The notes beneath the pieces are model-generated. The model did no database searches, was not told the origin of the DNA, and worked only from the letters and a program-made list of their open reading frames with translations. The translations under genes and the position numbers were made by a program. This document shows positions 48,970-58,666 of a stretch of DNA of 64,000 bases, in pieces. The stretch spans positions 744,001 to 808,000 of the forward strand of contig CP061009.1 of the NCBI GenBank assembly GCA_025808375.1. The letters are read 5' to 3'. This DNA comes from Duncaniella muricolitica. GTDB taxonomy: Bacteria > Bacteroidota > Bacteroidia > Bacteroidales > Muribaculaceae. Position 1 is the stretch's first letter; each line of letters starts with the position of its first letter.

Positions 48970-49593
48970 TTACCGTTTGATAGTCTGTAAATCCTTGTTC
49001 TCAATGATGGTGAAACCCTCGATGGTAAAACCGTTCGGGTTGTCATCCGACCGCGATGCGTTCAGCAGGCGGCAGGTGGTCACGAGGCTGCGCTCGGTGA
49101 CGTTGCTCTGCCGGATGATTTTCTGTGTGGCGTAGGTCACGGCACGGTAGGGATAGGCGTTGAAGTCGCACACCACGCTGTCCACCTTCAGCACTTGGTT
49201 GATGTTCCCGGCGATGATGCGGTTGTAGTACCCCTTCTCCGCGAAGTCCGAATAATAGTGGTACACGCTCTTGTCCGCCAGCAGCAAGGCACGTTTCACG
49301 TTGTGTTCAATCGCGCTTTTTTCAGGTGATAGCGTGAAGAACATCTCGTGGAAACGGCGCACATGTTCCCGTGCCTCCGCCGGGCGGTTCTGCGACAAAT
49401 CCTGAGACAAGGCGAGCATCAGGCTCTTGCCGTTGTCCAGCACATAGATTTTCTCCCGTTGCTTCTCTGCGAAACGGTAGGAGTTCCACACGCTCCACAC
49501 CGTCACCACGGCGCACAGCGAGAGGAAGACGATACCGAACAGGCGTATCTGCCTGAACGACGATTCGATGTTTCTAAGTGATTTGAATTCCAT
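48970..49593 (-). CDS. traK: TraK, VirB8-like inner-membrane protein
   Basis: 207 residues. Membrane helix at about 18-36 (LFGIVFLSLCAVVTVWSVW), then a periplasmic NTF2-like VirB8-type region (EHVRRFHEMFFTLSPEKSAIEHN, SVVCDFNAYPYRAVTYATQ). It nucleates the type IV channel. Consistent with TraK in length and gene order (between traJ and traL). Confidence 0.86.
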   Translation of the reverse strand: MEFKSLRNIESSFRQIRLFGIVFLSLCAVVTVWSVWNSYRFAEKQREKIYVLDNGKSLMLALSQDLSQNRPAEAREHVRRFHEMFFTLSPEKSAIEHNVKRALLLADKSVYHYYSDFAEKGYYNRIIAGNINQVLKVDSVVCDFNAYPYRAVTYATQKIIRQSNVTERSLVTTCRLLNASRSDDNPNGFTIEGFTIIENKDLQTIKR

Positions 49594-49624
49594 TTATATT
49601 TTCCAATTTATGATTGCACATTGA

Positions 49625-50629
49625 TTATTTCAGCAATTTGCCGACACGTCCGACTGCGTTTCCTGCGGCTGCACCCGCCACGCTGCCCGCCATGCTTCCG
49701 GCTCGTCCCGCCATCTGGTTCACGTTGCGACCGTAACCGCCCATGCCTCCGGCTTGGATAATCCAGCCCGCAACGGTGGGAATGGTAAAGTAGCCGATGA
49801 TGCCGATGCAGAGGAATACGATATACACCCCGTCGCTCGAATCCAGCGAGAAGTTCGGGTCTGCCTGCATCCGCTCGATGTCGTTTTGCAGCATCAGAAC
49901 CTGTATCTTCGCCAGTATGGTGCTGAACATGTCCGATACCGGTAGCCACAGATAGACCTGTATATAGCGGCATATCCACTGCGTGAGCGTGTTTTGGAAA
50001 CCGTCCCATACCGACAGGGCGAAGGCTATCGGACCGAGAATCGCCAGCACCACGAGAAAGAAGGTGCGGACGGTGTCTATCACGAGGGCGGCGGCTTGGA
50101 ACAGCAGTTCGAGTATCTCGCGGAAGAAGTCGCGGATGCTCTTCTTCATGTTGTACATTCCCCGGTCGATATACATTCCCGCCATCGTCACCATGTCGGA
50201 GGGCGACCAGCCGAGTTCCTCCAGTTGCTTGTCAAATTCCTCGTTGGACACGAGGTAGGCGGTTTCGGGGTTGCGTACCATCGCCTCGTATTCCAGTTTG
50301 TCCTTCTGCTCCCGGTATCGGTTCATGTCCAGCGTTTCCGCCTCCAGCATCTTTGCCGTGCCCTGTACGACGGGTGAGAGGATGCTGTTTATCGTGCCCA
50401 GCACCACAGTCGGGAAGAACATGATGCACAGACCGATGGCAAAAGGACGGAGCATCGGGAATACGTCTATCGGTTCAGCTCTCGCCAGCGACTGCCATAC
50501 CCGGTAGGCGACGTAGAACAGCGCACCCAGCCCGGCGATGCCTTTCGCCACACCAGCCATGTCCCCACACAGCGGCATCATCTGCTCATAAAGTGAACGT
50601 AAAATCTGATGAAGGTTGTCGAACTTCAT
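49625..50629 (-). CDS. traJ: TraJ, VirB6/TrbL-like membrane protein
   Basis: 334 residues. Multiple membrane helices (about 20-40, 60-80, 185-205, 215-235, 270-290), a conserved loop with WSPSDMVTMAGMYIDRGMYN, and a Gly/Ala-rich C-terminal tail (AGSMAGSVAGAAAGNAVG). It is the polytopic inner-membrane component of the transfer apparatus. 3 bp after traI. Confidence 0.87.
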   Translation of the reverse strand: MKFDNLHQILRSLYEQMMPLCGDMAGVAKGIAGLGALFYVAYRVWQSLARAEPIDVFPMLRPFAIGLCIMFFPTVVLGTINSILSPVVQGTAKMLEAETLDMNRYREQKDKLEYEAMVRNPETAYLVSNEEFDKQLEELGWSPSDMVTMAGMYIDRGMYNMKKSIRDFFREILELLFQAAALVIDTVRTFFLVVLAILGPIAFALSVWDGFQNTLTQWICRYIQVYLWLPVSDMFSTILAKIQVLMLQNDIERMQADPNFSLDSSDGVYIVFLCIGIIGYFTIPTVAGWIIQAGGMGGYGRNVNQMAGRAGSMAGSVAGAAAGNAVGRVGKLLK

Positions 50630-50632
50630 AGG

Positions 50633-51096
50633 CTACCAGTATCTTTCGTTCATGTTCCCGTACAGCCCCATGATGCGGTCGAGGTCGTTCTTCTTTTTCG
50701 CACGCAGGTAACTCACGGAGATGTTCTTGTTCGTGTAGTAGCTCACGAGGTTGCGGTAACGCTTCATCTTCGAGTGGCAGCGTTCCACCACGTCCATGCG
50801 CTCCTTGTCGGTCATGGAGAGCGTGGTGATGTTCACCACGTTCCTGAGTTCCGTCAACACTTCGTTGCTTTCCTCCAGCAGTTTCGTGTAGCCGAAAGCG
50901 ATTGCGGAAAGCTCTTCGGGTCTGAAATTCCCGTCACGGAGCATCCGTTGGAAACTGTTCACATAGATGTCTGTGATGTCGCCCACCATCAGGATGGTCT
51001 GCTGCACCTTGCGGGCGTCCTTGACCAGATTGTTCACCGATTTGAGGGCATCGTAATACTTCTTGCCCTGCTGATAGATTTTCACCGTCTCCTGAA
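50633..51096 (-). CDS. traI: traI exon 2
   Basis: 464 nt encoding residues 57-209 of TraI, starting in QETVKIYQQGKKYYDAL and ending GLYGNMNERYW. Joined to exon 1 (53590-53755, 166 nt) after intron removal it gives 630 nt (209 residues), in frame with AAC-TTT-CAG at the junction. TraI (DUF4141) is a VirB5-like secreted, helical component. Exon 2 has no start of its own, so activity depends on splicing. Confidence 0.85.
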
Positions 51097-53589
51097 GTAG
51101 GCTAAGTATCCGGCGCGTTGTTGTATTGCTACAGTACGTTTCCAAATACTCGCCCCCAAACCGGACGTACACATTCCTGCGTATCCGGCTTTCCATTACT
51201 AATATCAGCCTATACATTGCCTAAATGGATGTTACGATGACATTTACTACAGAGTGCAATGGTTTTGCGTTGACGTGCAATCATCAGTTTTTCCCAAGGA
51301 GCTTTTCCTTTGAGTTCTCCGAGTTTACGCACATGGTGCATTACCAAATTTTCTTCTGCGCCACATAACTCACACCTACGAGCCGCAAGACGGTCTATAA
51401 GACTTGTGGTCGTTTTGTAGGTCATGTGACTTGGGCTGTTGTCAATCATTCCGTTACTGTCTGCTTTCTTTCGTTTGAAGCCGTCATTATAGAATTTGGC
51501 TTCCCGAATCTGTCCGTTCTTTGCTTTGAATGAGACTGTAAATACTCCGTCTTTGAAATATTTACGTCTGATAGCAGATGTCTTTGTCCTATATTTATGG
51601 GCAAATGTTTTATACATACTGCATTTCATCATCCAATCGAATGTGCTGACGGAGCAGGCATTTTGGGCTAAGGCATAGTAATTGTATAGGCCTCTTACTT
51701 CTGAGCTGAATTTCCTCAGAATTTCAAGGTCATCCAATGTTGTCAGCCCAACACGTGATTTGGCTTTCCATTGCTCTTTGCCATTGTGGGTCTTAATCTC
51801 AATGGCATTGAGAGAAAGGAGCTTTTTCTTAATCACGTCTTTGCCGATTAGCAGTCGGACACGTTTGTTATGCGCACGACACAGACTGCCATTTTTATGC
51901 CTTACGGTTTGATTTGACTTCTGAATACAGATTTCATAGCCAAGGAATTTGGCTCGTTCTTCTGAATGTGTTATCAGTGTTTTCTCGGCAGACAGTTCCA
52001 ACTTCATTTTATTGCCAAGAAATTCAGCGATTTCCTGCTTTAATTTGGTTGCATCCGCTTTACTGCCGATAATTCCAATCAGAAAATCGTCTGCGTATCT
52101 CACATAGTGGATACGCTTGTAATCTGCATCCATTTCGTCCCCAGATGGAATCAGAAGATTTTGTCTCTGATTTTCTTTGAGTGCTTTGATTATTTCTTTG
52201 CGCTCATTGTCATCTGAAACTTTAGACAAACGATGTTTAAGCCAGCGACGTTTGTATTGCAGCGACTGGTTCTCTTGATTCCGTTTACGCCCTTTGCCCT
52301 TATTGAATTGGCTCTCAAACTCTGCCATGTGGCGGTCGAGTTTGTCAAGGTATATATTGGCAAGAATCGGGCTGATTATGCCGCCTTGTGGTGTGCCACT
52401 ATATGTATTGTGGAATTTCCAATCCTCCACGTAACCCGCATTCAGAAATTTGCGGATTAACCGAAGAAAACGGCAATCTTCAATACGTTCAGAAAGGGTT
52501 TCAATCAACACATTGTGGTCAATGTTGTCGAAGAAGCCTTTTATATCTCCTTCAACAAACCATTTTACTCCACAAAATGTCTTTTCTATTTCTGCTAATG
52601 CGGTGTGGCAGCTACGTTTGGGTCTGAATCCATGAGAGTGTTTGGAAAAACGAGGCTCATAGATAGCTTCAAGAATCATCCGTATAACCTCTTGCAGAAG
52701 TTTGTCATAGAAAGACGGAATGCCGAGAGGGCGCATTTTACCATTCTTTTTGGGAATGTACACACGCCTTGAGGGTCGTGGCTGATAACTTTCATCTTTC
52801 AATGAATTAATCAGCTTTTCAATGTTTTCAATGCTCATGCCGTCAACGGTATCGCCTTTGCAGTCGGCAGTCATATTGCCTGGCTTTGTTGCGATTTTCT
52901 CGTATGCGACATGATACATTTTCTCATTGAACAGAATCCGATAGAGCCGCTTGAACTTATAATCGTCTTGCTGACCGTGCATCGATAGACTGTTTAATAC
53001 GATTTCGGGATTTCTCATTTGTCTCACACAATTTCCTTTAATTGTATTAAAATTTAGTAACTGTCTCCCTTCGCCATGTACAAGGCTTTCCCTTGCTCGG
53101 ACTACTACGGAGACTCCGTTGCCATGTCAGATTTTCAAAGGTCTGCACCTTATAGCCTACATTGCAGGCACTCTGATTTAGGCAATCCCCGTTTACAATA
53201 TGACAACTTGGCTTGAATTGATTGTCGGATATGACTTCCGTCCTTTTCTGCATATTGCAGATGCGCCTCGGCTCGTTCATGCTCCATTTTGACAACTTCC
53301 CAAAAATAGAGTGTCGAGGTACGGTGAGTACAGCTATAATACACCGCAGTTTGGTCTGGTACCGCTTGGACTATCATTCAATCAGTTTGGATTTTATCCT
53401 CATATCAATTCCTTTCATCTAACCATTCAGTCGCAGCCTTTATAGCAGACTGACTCATGGCTTCTCCGCCCATGCTACACTCCCTGCCGTCTTTCGTTGT
53501 CAGGTAAGGGGGATGATGATAGGTTATTTGAACGCGAACCTAATAACTTGCCATAGTTACATTTATCTATATTGCCTATACGGGCGCAC
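51097..53589 (-). mobile_element. group II intron in traI
   Basis: 2,493 bp. The 5' end on the minus strand reads GTGCG, the group II consensus; the 3' end is ...CCTAC. Domain V lies at about 51139-51180 (AGCCGGATACG ... CGTCCGGTTT stem with AGC triad). The maturase ORF is inside. Exon frame restoration supports both boundaries. Domain I spans about 53030-53589. Confidence 0.88.
51210..53027 (-). CDS. ltrA: group II intron maturase/reverse transcriptase with HNH endonuclease
   Basis: 605 residues. RT domains: PLGIPSFYDKLLQEVIRMILE, HGFRPKRSCHTAL, SGTPQGGIISPILANIYLDKLD, and VRYADDFLIGI (catalytic YADD) at about residue 310. The maturase X region follows (LEILRKFSSEVRGLYNYYALA). The C-terminus has an HNH nuclease: CELCGAEENLVMHHVRKL...CSKCHRNIHLG. 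It promotes splicing and retrohoming of its intron. Full length and intact. Confidence 0.93.
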   Translation of the reverse strand: MRQMRNPEIVLNSLSMHGQQDDYKFKRLYRILFNEKMYHVAYEKIATKPGNMTADCKGDTVDGMSIENIEKLINSLKDESYQPRPSRRVYIPKKNGKMRPLGIPSFYDKLLQEVIRMILEAIYEPRFSKHSHGFRPKRSCHTALAEIEKTFCGVKWFVEGDIKGFFDNIDHNVLIETLSERIEDCRFLRLIRKFLNAGYVEDWKFHNTYSGTPQGGIISPILANIYLDKLDRHMAEFESQFNKGKGRKRNQENQSLQYKRRWLKHRLSKVSDDNERKEIIKALKENQRQNLLIPSGDEMDADYKRIHYVRYADDFLIGIIGSKADATKLKQEIAEFLGNKMKLELSAEKTLITHSEERAKFLGYEICIQKSNQTVRHKNGSLCRAHNKRVRLLIGKDVIKKKLLSLNAIEIKTHNGKEQWKAKSRVGLTTLDDLEILRKFSSEVRGLYNYYALAQNACSVSTFDWMMKCSMYKTFAHKYRTKTSAIRRKYFKDGVFTVSFKAKNGQIREAKFYNDGFKRKKADSNGMIDNSPSHMTYKTTTSLIDRLAARRCELCGAEENLVMHHVRKLGELKGKAPWEKLMIARQRKTIALCSKCHRNIHLGNV

Positions 53590-53755
53590 AGTTGCTCACC
53601 ATGTTCGTGGCGGTCTTGGAGGTATGGATGATGTTTTTGGAGGCATTGATGATGCCCTGCGCTAGATTGCCCGGATCGCTTACGACCCACTGTGCGCTTG
53701 CCCTGCCCGCGAAAAGCAGGCACAGGCAGATAATCATTGTTATTCTTGTTCTCAT
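53590..53755 (-). CDS. traI: traI exon 1
   Basis: ATG 53755, 55 codons plus one base (MRTRITMIICLCLLFAGRASA signal peptide, then QWVVSDPGNLAQGIINASKNI...MVSN). Reading into the intron ends in CAPV and a stop. The signal peptide fits a periplasmic protein. Confidence 0.85.
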
Positions 53756-53778
53756 GTTACTTTGGATTTTAGTGGTTG

Positions 53779-54159
53779 TTATTCTTCGGTCGGATGTCCC
53801 GGCTGCGGCTTCACCCGCACATAGTCCCCGTTTGGCGAGAAAGTCAGCACATCCGTGGCCTCGTTGTAGGACACGTCGATGCGGAAGCCGGTGTTCATGA
53901 ACAGGTTGCCGTTCTCCTCCTGCAAGAGATAGGTTTCCGGCTTGAGCTTGCGGCGCAGACCGCTACGACGGAACACCGTCACTTTGTAGGCTTCGCCCTC
54001 CTTGTAGATAAGCACGTCAGGTTTTCCCTCCACGCTCTCCCAGTTCCCGCACAGCATGTCGCGGCGGTTGTCGGCCACGTCGCAGGATTGCAGCATCATG
54101 ACCGCCAATCCGATAAGGCACTTGCTGACTTGCAGCATTTTCACTTTTGGTAAATTCAT
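53779..54159 (-). CDS. traH: TraH-like lipoprotein
   Basis: 126 residues, begins MNLPKVKMLQVSKCLIGLAVM. Lipobox-like signal (MMLQSCDVADN; Cys). The mature part is strand-rich (WESVEGKPDVLIYKEGEAYKV, LKPETYLLQEENGNLF). It corresponds by position to the TraH (DUF3876) gene between traG and traI; function unknown. 23 bp before traI exon 1. Confidence 0.75.
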   Translation of the reverse strand: MNLPKVKMLQVSKCLIGLAVMMLQSCDVADNRRDMLCGNWESVEGKPDVLIYKEGEAYKVTVFRRSGLRRKLKPETYLLQEENGNLFMNTGFRIDVSYNEATDVLTFSPNGDYVRVKPQPGHPTEE

Positions 54160-54199
54160 ACGCGTTTTTCTTTTTTGGTTGATACATTCTGTTTTTTAG

Positions 54200-56704
54200 T
54201 TATTCCTTGTTTCTCCGCCTTTCGGCAAGCTGCCGGATGGCGGCTTCGATGTCGTCGCCCAGCTTCTCCGCCAGACGGTAAACCTCCACTTTTTCCGTTT
54301 CCTCGGTGGTGTACGCCAGATACTCTTCCGCGCTGACCTCCGTGGCATAGACCGCCGACTGCGTGCCGCCCAAGCCTATCCACACCTCCTTGTAGAGCCG
54401 TGAAGGGTTGTTCGCCATGTTGATGGAGAGTATCTGCGACTTCTCCTTTTCCGTCAGTCCGAGCAACGCCTGTATCTGGTCGAACTTGTTCATATATTTC
54501 CTTTGGTCAAGCAGGATTTTACAATCCGAGTTGTTGATAATGCTCTCTTTGACCACCGGAGAACTGATAATGTCGTCCACCTCCTGCGTCACCACGATTG
54601 CCTCGCCGTAATATTTTCTGACCGTCTTATACATATAGCGCAGATATTCAGCCATGTTCGCCGATGAGAGGGCCTTCCAAGCCTCTTCCACGATAAGCTG
54701 TTTCCGCACGCCTTTCAGCCGCCGCATCTTGTTGATGAAGGCTTCCATGATGATGATGGTCACGACGGGGAACAGTTCGCGGTTTTCTTTAATCGAATCT
54801 ATCTCGAAGACGATGAACCGCTTGCCGAGCAGGTCGATGTTCTCCGTGGAGTTGAGCAGGAAATCGTAACGCCCGCCCCGGTAATACTGCCGCATGGTGG
54901 TGAGCATGTTGTCGATGTTGAAGTCGGACTTCTCCACCTTGATGTCACGCTGTGCCAGTTCCTTGCGGTAGTCGTCACGCATATACTCGTAGAAGGTGTT
55001 GAACGACGGCACGATGCTACGGTCGGATTGGATGCGCTCAATATAGGCACTCACGGCACTGCCCAGCTCGCCGCTCTCCGTCTTTGTCACCTTGTCGTCC
55101 TCCGACTTCCAGAGCGTCAGCAACAGGGTCTTGATGCTGTCCTTCTTCTCCACGTCGAAGATGTAATCGTCGGTGTAGAACGGGTTGAAGCTGATGGGCT
55201 TATCTTCCGTGTAGGTGAAATACACACCGTCCGCTCCGCCTGTCTTGCGTCGGATCATGCCGCACAAGCCCTGATAGGAGTTTCCCGTGTCCACCAATAC
55301 CACATGTGCGCCTTGCTCATAATATTGGCGCACGAGGTGGTTCATGAAGAAAGACTTGCCGCTGCCCGAAGGACCCAGCACGAACTTGTTGCGGTTGGTC
55401 GTGATACCTCGCTTCATGGGCAGGTCGGAGATGTCAAGGTGCAGCGGTTTTCCCGTGAGCCTGTCCACCATCTTGATGCCGAAGGGCGAGAGCGAGCTGC
55501 GGTAGTTGGTTTCCTCTGTGAACAGGCACACCGCCTGTTCGATGAAGGTGTGGAAACTCTCTTCCGCCGGGAAGTCCGCCGCATTGCCGGGTATCGCCGC
55601 CCAGTAGAGTGTCGGGCAGTCGATGGTGTTGTGGCGCGGCACGCATTCCATGCTTGCCAACTGGCTGCCCACGTCGTTCTTGATATGCTTCAGTTCCTCC
55701 GCATCGTCGCTCCACGCCATGACGTTGAAGTGTGCCCGTACCGAGGTCAGTCCGTAGGAATGGGCTTCGTTCAGGTATTGGTCTATCCACTCGCGGTTGA
55801 TGCTGTTGCTCCTTGAATAGCGAGATAGCGACTGCATGTTACGGGCGGACTTCTCGAACTTCTGCAAGGTTTCCTCACTGTTGTCTATCAGCACATACTG
55901 GTTGTAGATATGGTTGCAGGAGAGCAGAAGCCCCACCGGGGAGGCGAATGACAGTCGGCAGTCACTCCGGTCGGTGGAGAGCTTCTCGTAACGGGTGTCG
56001 GTAGCCACCTTGCCCGGCAGGTCTTCCGCGTCGGAGAGGGTGTGCAGACACAGGCGGTTGTCGCCGATGCGCATCTCCCTTGCCGAAAGCTCGATGTCCT
56101 GCAAGGTGGTGTCACCTTCCGGCATGAGCGAGAAGTAGCGTTCAATAAGTCCCGTCTTTCCCTCAGTACCCACAATCTCATCGGTGGAGAGGCGGCGCAG
56201 CCTGACAAGCCCGCTGTCGTTCATGATGCGCTCGAACTGTTCGCAGGCTTCCAAGAACTTGGTCGTGGTTTCCCTGTCCAGCTCCTTCGGGATGATATGT
56301 CCCCGGCACAGCGTGCTGAAATTGCTCTGCATCCGGTTACGCTCCTTTGTTGTCTTGGTCAGGTAGAGGTAGCAGGTGTGTTTCAGGTACGGACGCTCGT
56401 TGAAGTGACGCTCGAAAGAGCGGCTTAAAAAGCTCATGTCGTCCTTCTGAAGCTCCGGTTTGTAGCGTTCCTTGATGAACCAGTCCTGTTTGTGGACGAC
56501 GGAGTAGTCCGGCAGCACCTTGATAGCCTTGCACCAGCAACTGTGTATCGCCTCGTACTCCGCACCCGTCACGGTGTAAAGTTCCGGTAGTTCCACCTCG
56601 AAAGCCACCGTGATGTCGGCGTCCTTTGAGATGATGCAGCCATGCTCCACCGCTAAAAGTGGGAACCTGTTTTCCAGTGTTGTCATTTTCGATGTATTCC
56701 TCAT
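54200..56704 (-). CDS. traG: TraG, VirB4-like conjugation ATPase
   Basis: 834 residues. Walker A GPSGSGKSFF at about residue 441, Walker B LIVEEAW at about 671, and N-terminal VirB4 domain (EVELPELYTVTGAEYEAI). This is the energy-providing ATPase of the type IV transfer system, at the inner membrane. ATG 56704 overlaps traF's stop; the Met at position 7 (56686) is an alternative start. Complete. Confidence 0.92.
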   Translation of the reverse strand: MRNTSKMTTLENRFPLLAVEHGCIISKDADITVAFEVELPELYTVTGAEYEAIHSCWCKAIKVLPDYSVVHKQDWFIKERYKPELQKDDMSFLSRSFERHFNERPYLKHTCYLYLTKTTKERNRMQSNFSTLCRGHIIPKELDRETTTKFLEACEQFERIMNDSGLVRLRRLSTDEIVGTEGKTGLIERYFSLMPEGDTTLQDIELSAREMRIGDNRLCLHTLSDAEDLPGKVATDTRYEKLSTDRSDCRLSFASPVGLLLSCNHIYNQYVLIDNSEETLQKFEKSARNMQSLSRYSRSNSINREWIDQYLNEAHSYGLTSVRAHFNVMAWSDDAEELKHIKNDVGSQLASMECVPRHNTIDCPTLYWAAIPGNAADFPAEESFHTFIEQAVCLFTEETNYRSSLSPFGIKMVDRLTGKPLHLDISDLPMKRGITTNRNKFVLGPSGSGKSFFMNHLVRQYYEQGAHVVLVDTGNSYQGLCGMIRRKTGGADGVYFTYTEDKPISFNPFYTDDYIFDVEKKDSIKTLLLTLWKSEDDKVTKTESGELGSAVSAYIERIQSDRSIVPSFNTFYEYMRDDYRKELAQRDIKVEKSDFNIDNMLTTMRQYYRGGRYDFLLNSTENIDLLGKRFIVFEIDSIKENRELFPVVTIIIMEAFINKMRRLKGVRKQLIVEEAWKALSSANMAEYLRYMYKTVRKYYGEAIVVTQEVDDIISSPVVKESIINNSDCKILLDQRKYMNKFDQIQALLGLTEKEKSQILSINMANNPSRLYKEVWIGLGGTQSAVYATEVSAEEYLAYTTEETEKVEVYRLAEKLGDDIEAAIRQLAERRRNKE

Positions 56705-57033
56705 TGTCTTTCTTCCTTTCGTTGTCGTTTGAACAGACGGGTTATCCGCCGCCGGTTGATAAGGTATCGGGGATGGCTCCGTGCCGCTCCTAATTTCATC
56801 AGCCCGTGTTCACCGTACCGGGCGTTCAGCGCGAAGGTCTGCCATACAAGGAGGGAGGACGATGCCGCGCCGAAGCCGATACATATCCACTGGTCGATAC
56901 CGACCATGTAGAGGATGACGAACAGGACGAAGAGAGCCAGCAGACCTCCGCAGAAGATGAAGAGGTACTGTGCCTTCAAGCCCTTGAACTCTACCGGACG
57001 GCCGATACCCTTGTTGATTGGGTATTCAGCCAT
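56701..57033 (-). CDS. traF: TraF, VirB3-like membrane protein
   Basis: 110 residues. Two adjacent hydrophobic segments (about 25-45 and 48-67), basic C-terminus (RRITRLFKRQRKEERQ). Matches TraF (DUF4133), the VirB3-like partner of the VirB4 ATPase. Overlaps traG by 4 bp. Confidence 0.86.
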   Translation of the reverse strand: MAEYPINKGIGRPVEFKGLKAQYLFIFCGGLLALFVLFVILYMVGIDQWICIGFGAASSSLLVWQTFALNARYGEHGLMKLGAARSHPRYLINRRRITRLFKRQRKEERQ

Positions 57034-57043
57034 ACATTATTTA

Positions 57044-57361
57044 TTAAAGGAAGAATGAGCGCAGGATGGTGGCGGCAACAATCAGGAAGATGCACGCGCC
57101 GAACCACGAGGCGGCTGTCTTGCTGGTGTCGGGGTCGCCCGATGAAAACTTGCCGTACACTTTTACGCCCCCGATAAGCCCGACGACTGCACCGATGGCG
57201 TATATCAGTTTAGTTCCGGGGTCGAAATAAGAACTCACCATAGAGGTGGCTTCGTTGATGCCCGCGATGCCGTTTCCCTGCGCGAAAGCGGAGGCGGTTG
57301 CGGCGATGACAAGTGCCGCGGAGAGGATTGCTTTTCTGTTTTTCAAGATGTTCTTGTTCAT
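57044..57361 (-). CDS. traE: TraE, VirB2/TrbC-like protein
   Basis: 105 residues with signal-type N-terminus (RKAILSAALVIAATASAFAQG), then two membrane helices (LIYAIGAVVGLIGGVKVYG; WFGACIFLIVAATILRSFF). Matches TraE (DUF4134), the pilin-type subunit. 10 bp before traF. Confidence 0.86.
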   Translation of the reverse strand: MNKNILKNRKAILSAALVIAATASAFAQGNGIAGINEATSMVSSYFDPGTKLIYAIGAVVGLIGGVKVYGKFSSGDPDTSKTAASWFGACIFLIVAATILRSFFL

Positions 57362-57561
57362 AAACTGTTCTTGTTTTTGCCGTCAAAAGGGTGGATGGTC
57401 CTTTGTCGGGCGGTTGATACTTTGTTTCTTTACTTTGGTTTTAGTGGATGCCCGTTTGTTTCCACGGACGTGGGCGTGTCCGTTGCGGATGGGGATGCGC
57501 CTTGCGTTTCCTCGCCGCGTGGGTTGATGTCATTCTTTCATGTTCATTTCTTTTATTGTTG
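57362..57561. other. gene-free interval between traD and traE
   Basis: 200 bp with no supported gene. Could carry a promoter or a processing site for the channel genes; no clear TAnnTTTG box was found on the minus strand. Confidence 0.4.
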
Positions 57562-58290
57562 TCATACATAGTTGCGAATGTCGAACTCCTCGATGTTGTC
57601 CGGCACGACGAACTCCTTTTCAGATTTCTTCAGCCGAATCTCGATAAGCCCCTTGATGCGGATGCCTATCTCCGAAGAGCCTTCCATCATTTTCTCGTAC
57701 AACTCCGTGCCCTCCATGTCGGTGAACACCTTAGCCGCCTTTTCACGTTCCGCCTGTGTCGCGTCCGGGTTTTTGGCGGTCTTGCAGGCGTCGTCAATCT
57801 CGTCAAAGCTGCTGCCCGAAGCCCGTGGCGTGTCCGAGGCGTCCTCTTCCGGTTCGTCGTCCCCGTATCCCAGTTCCTCCGGCGGTATGCTCGTGAAGGT
57901 CTCATCGAGTTTTTCCTCCGGGACTTGTGCCGGGCGGGATGCGTTTCCCGTTTTTCCGTCGTCAAAAGTAGCCTCTTCCTCCGACAGCTCAATGCCTTTT
58001 TCAATAGTGGCGGCTTCTTGCGTCGGTATGGCAGCGGTTGTCCGGGTGGATGCCATCCTGAAACGGCTCTTGCCGATGATGTCCGCCTTTTCCGCAGGGA
58101 CTTCCTCGTGTGCCGCTATGCGTTTAGCCTCATTCCCGTCCAGTGACCGCCATAATCCGACAATGCCCTTGAAGAAGCGGACAATCCGCGTGTCCATGAT
58201 GCGCTCGTAAAGGAGCAGGAACAGGAACCAGAGGTTGCAGCCGACCGATACCGCCAGCAGAATGTCTGTCATGCTGATTGTGTAATTCAT
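57562..58290 (-). CDS. traD: TraD-like conjugation protein
   Basis: 242 residues from ATG 58290 (MNYTISMTDILLAVSVGCNLW). One N-terminal membrane helix, then a charged, Glu/Asp/Pro-rich cytoplasmic region (EELGYGDDEPEEDASDTPRAS) and a C-terminal IRIKGLIEIRLKKSEKEFV. Order and topology match TraD of CTnDOT. The frame extends to 58335, but that part overlaps traC. Confidence 0.78.
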   Translation of the reverse strand: MNYTISMTDILLAVSVGCNLWFLFLLLYERIMDTRIVRFFKGIVGLWRSLDGNEAKRIAAHEEVPAEKADIIGKSRFRMASTRTTAAIPTQEAATIEKGIELSEEEATFDDGKTGNASRPAQVPEEKLDETFTSIPPEELGYGDDEPEEDASDTPRASGSSFDEIDDACKTAKNPDATQAEREKAAKVFTDMEGTELYEKMMEGSSEIGIRIKGLIEIRLKKSEKEFVVPDNIEEFDIRNYV

Positions 58291-58306
58291 ATCCTTCCGT
58301 TTTTGG

Positions 58307-58666
58307 TTAGAATACTGAATTGTAATTTCGGGCATAAAGGCTCTTTATCGCATCTTCGCACTGGTTGAAGTGGTGCGTCAGCACATGGTCGATGTAAGCG
58401 GACAGCGTAAGCCGGTCATGCCCGATTACACGGGTGATACGCATGATACGCTCGTGGTACTCCGGGCGCACATACGCCATCTTCCCCTCACGTGCCTTTA
58501 CTTCCGGGTCGCGGATGAACAGGCGTTCATAGTCCTTCTCACTGCATTTGCCGCTTACCGGGACAGGCGACAGTATTTCCACACTCGCCTGCACTTGGGT
58601 AAACATACCTCCGCAGTCTTGCTGTGGTCTTTTTTCATTCGGTGTCATTTCTTTTTCCATTTTCAA
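58307..58666 (-). CDS. traC: TraC-like DUF3408 protein
   Basis: 119 residues. C-terminal DUF3408 pattern: AYVRPEYHERIMRITRVIGHDRLTLSAYIDHVL, a ribbon-helix-helix-like segment that may bind DNA. Overlaps traB by 4 bp. A paralogue of traB by domain. Confidence 0.84.
   Translation of the reverse strand: MKMEKEMTPNEKRPQQDCGGMFTQVQASVEILSPVPVSGKCSEKDYERLFIRDPEVKAREGKMAYVRPEYHERIMRITRVIGHDRLTLSAYIDHVLTHHFNQCEDAIKSLYARNYNSVF

Noticed and set aside
53475..53723. 82-codon minus frame at traI
   Set aside because: It is in the wrong frame relative to the TraI signal peptide and runs across the intron boundary; exon 1 is in another frame.
57448..58146. 232-codon plus-strand frame opposite traD
   Set aside because: Mirror of traD, whose membrane helix, acidic region, and position between traC and traE fit the known operon.
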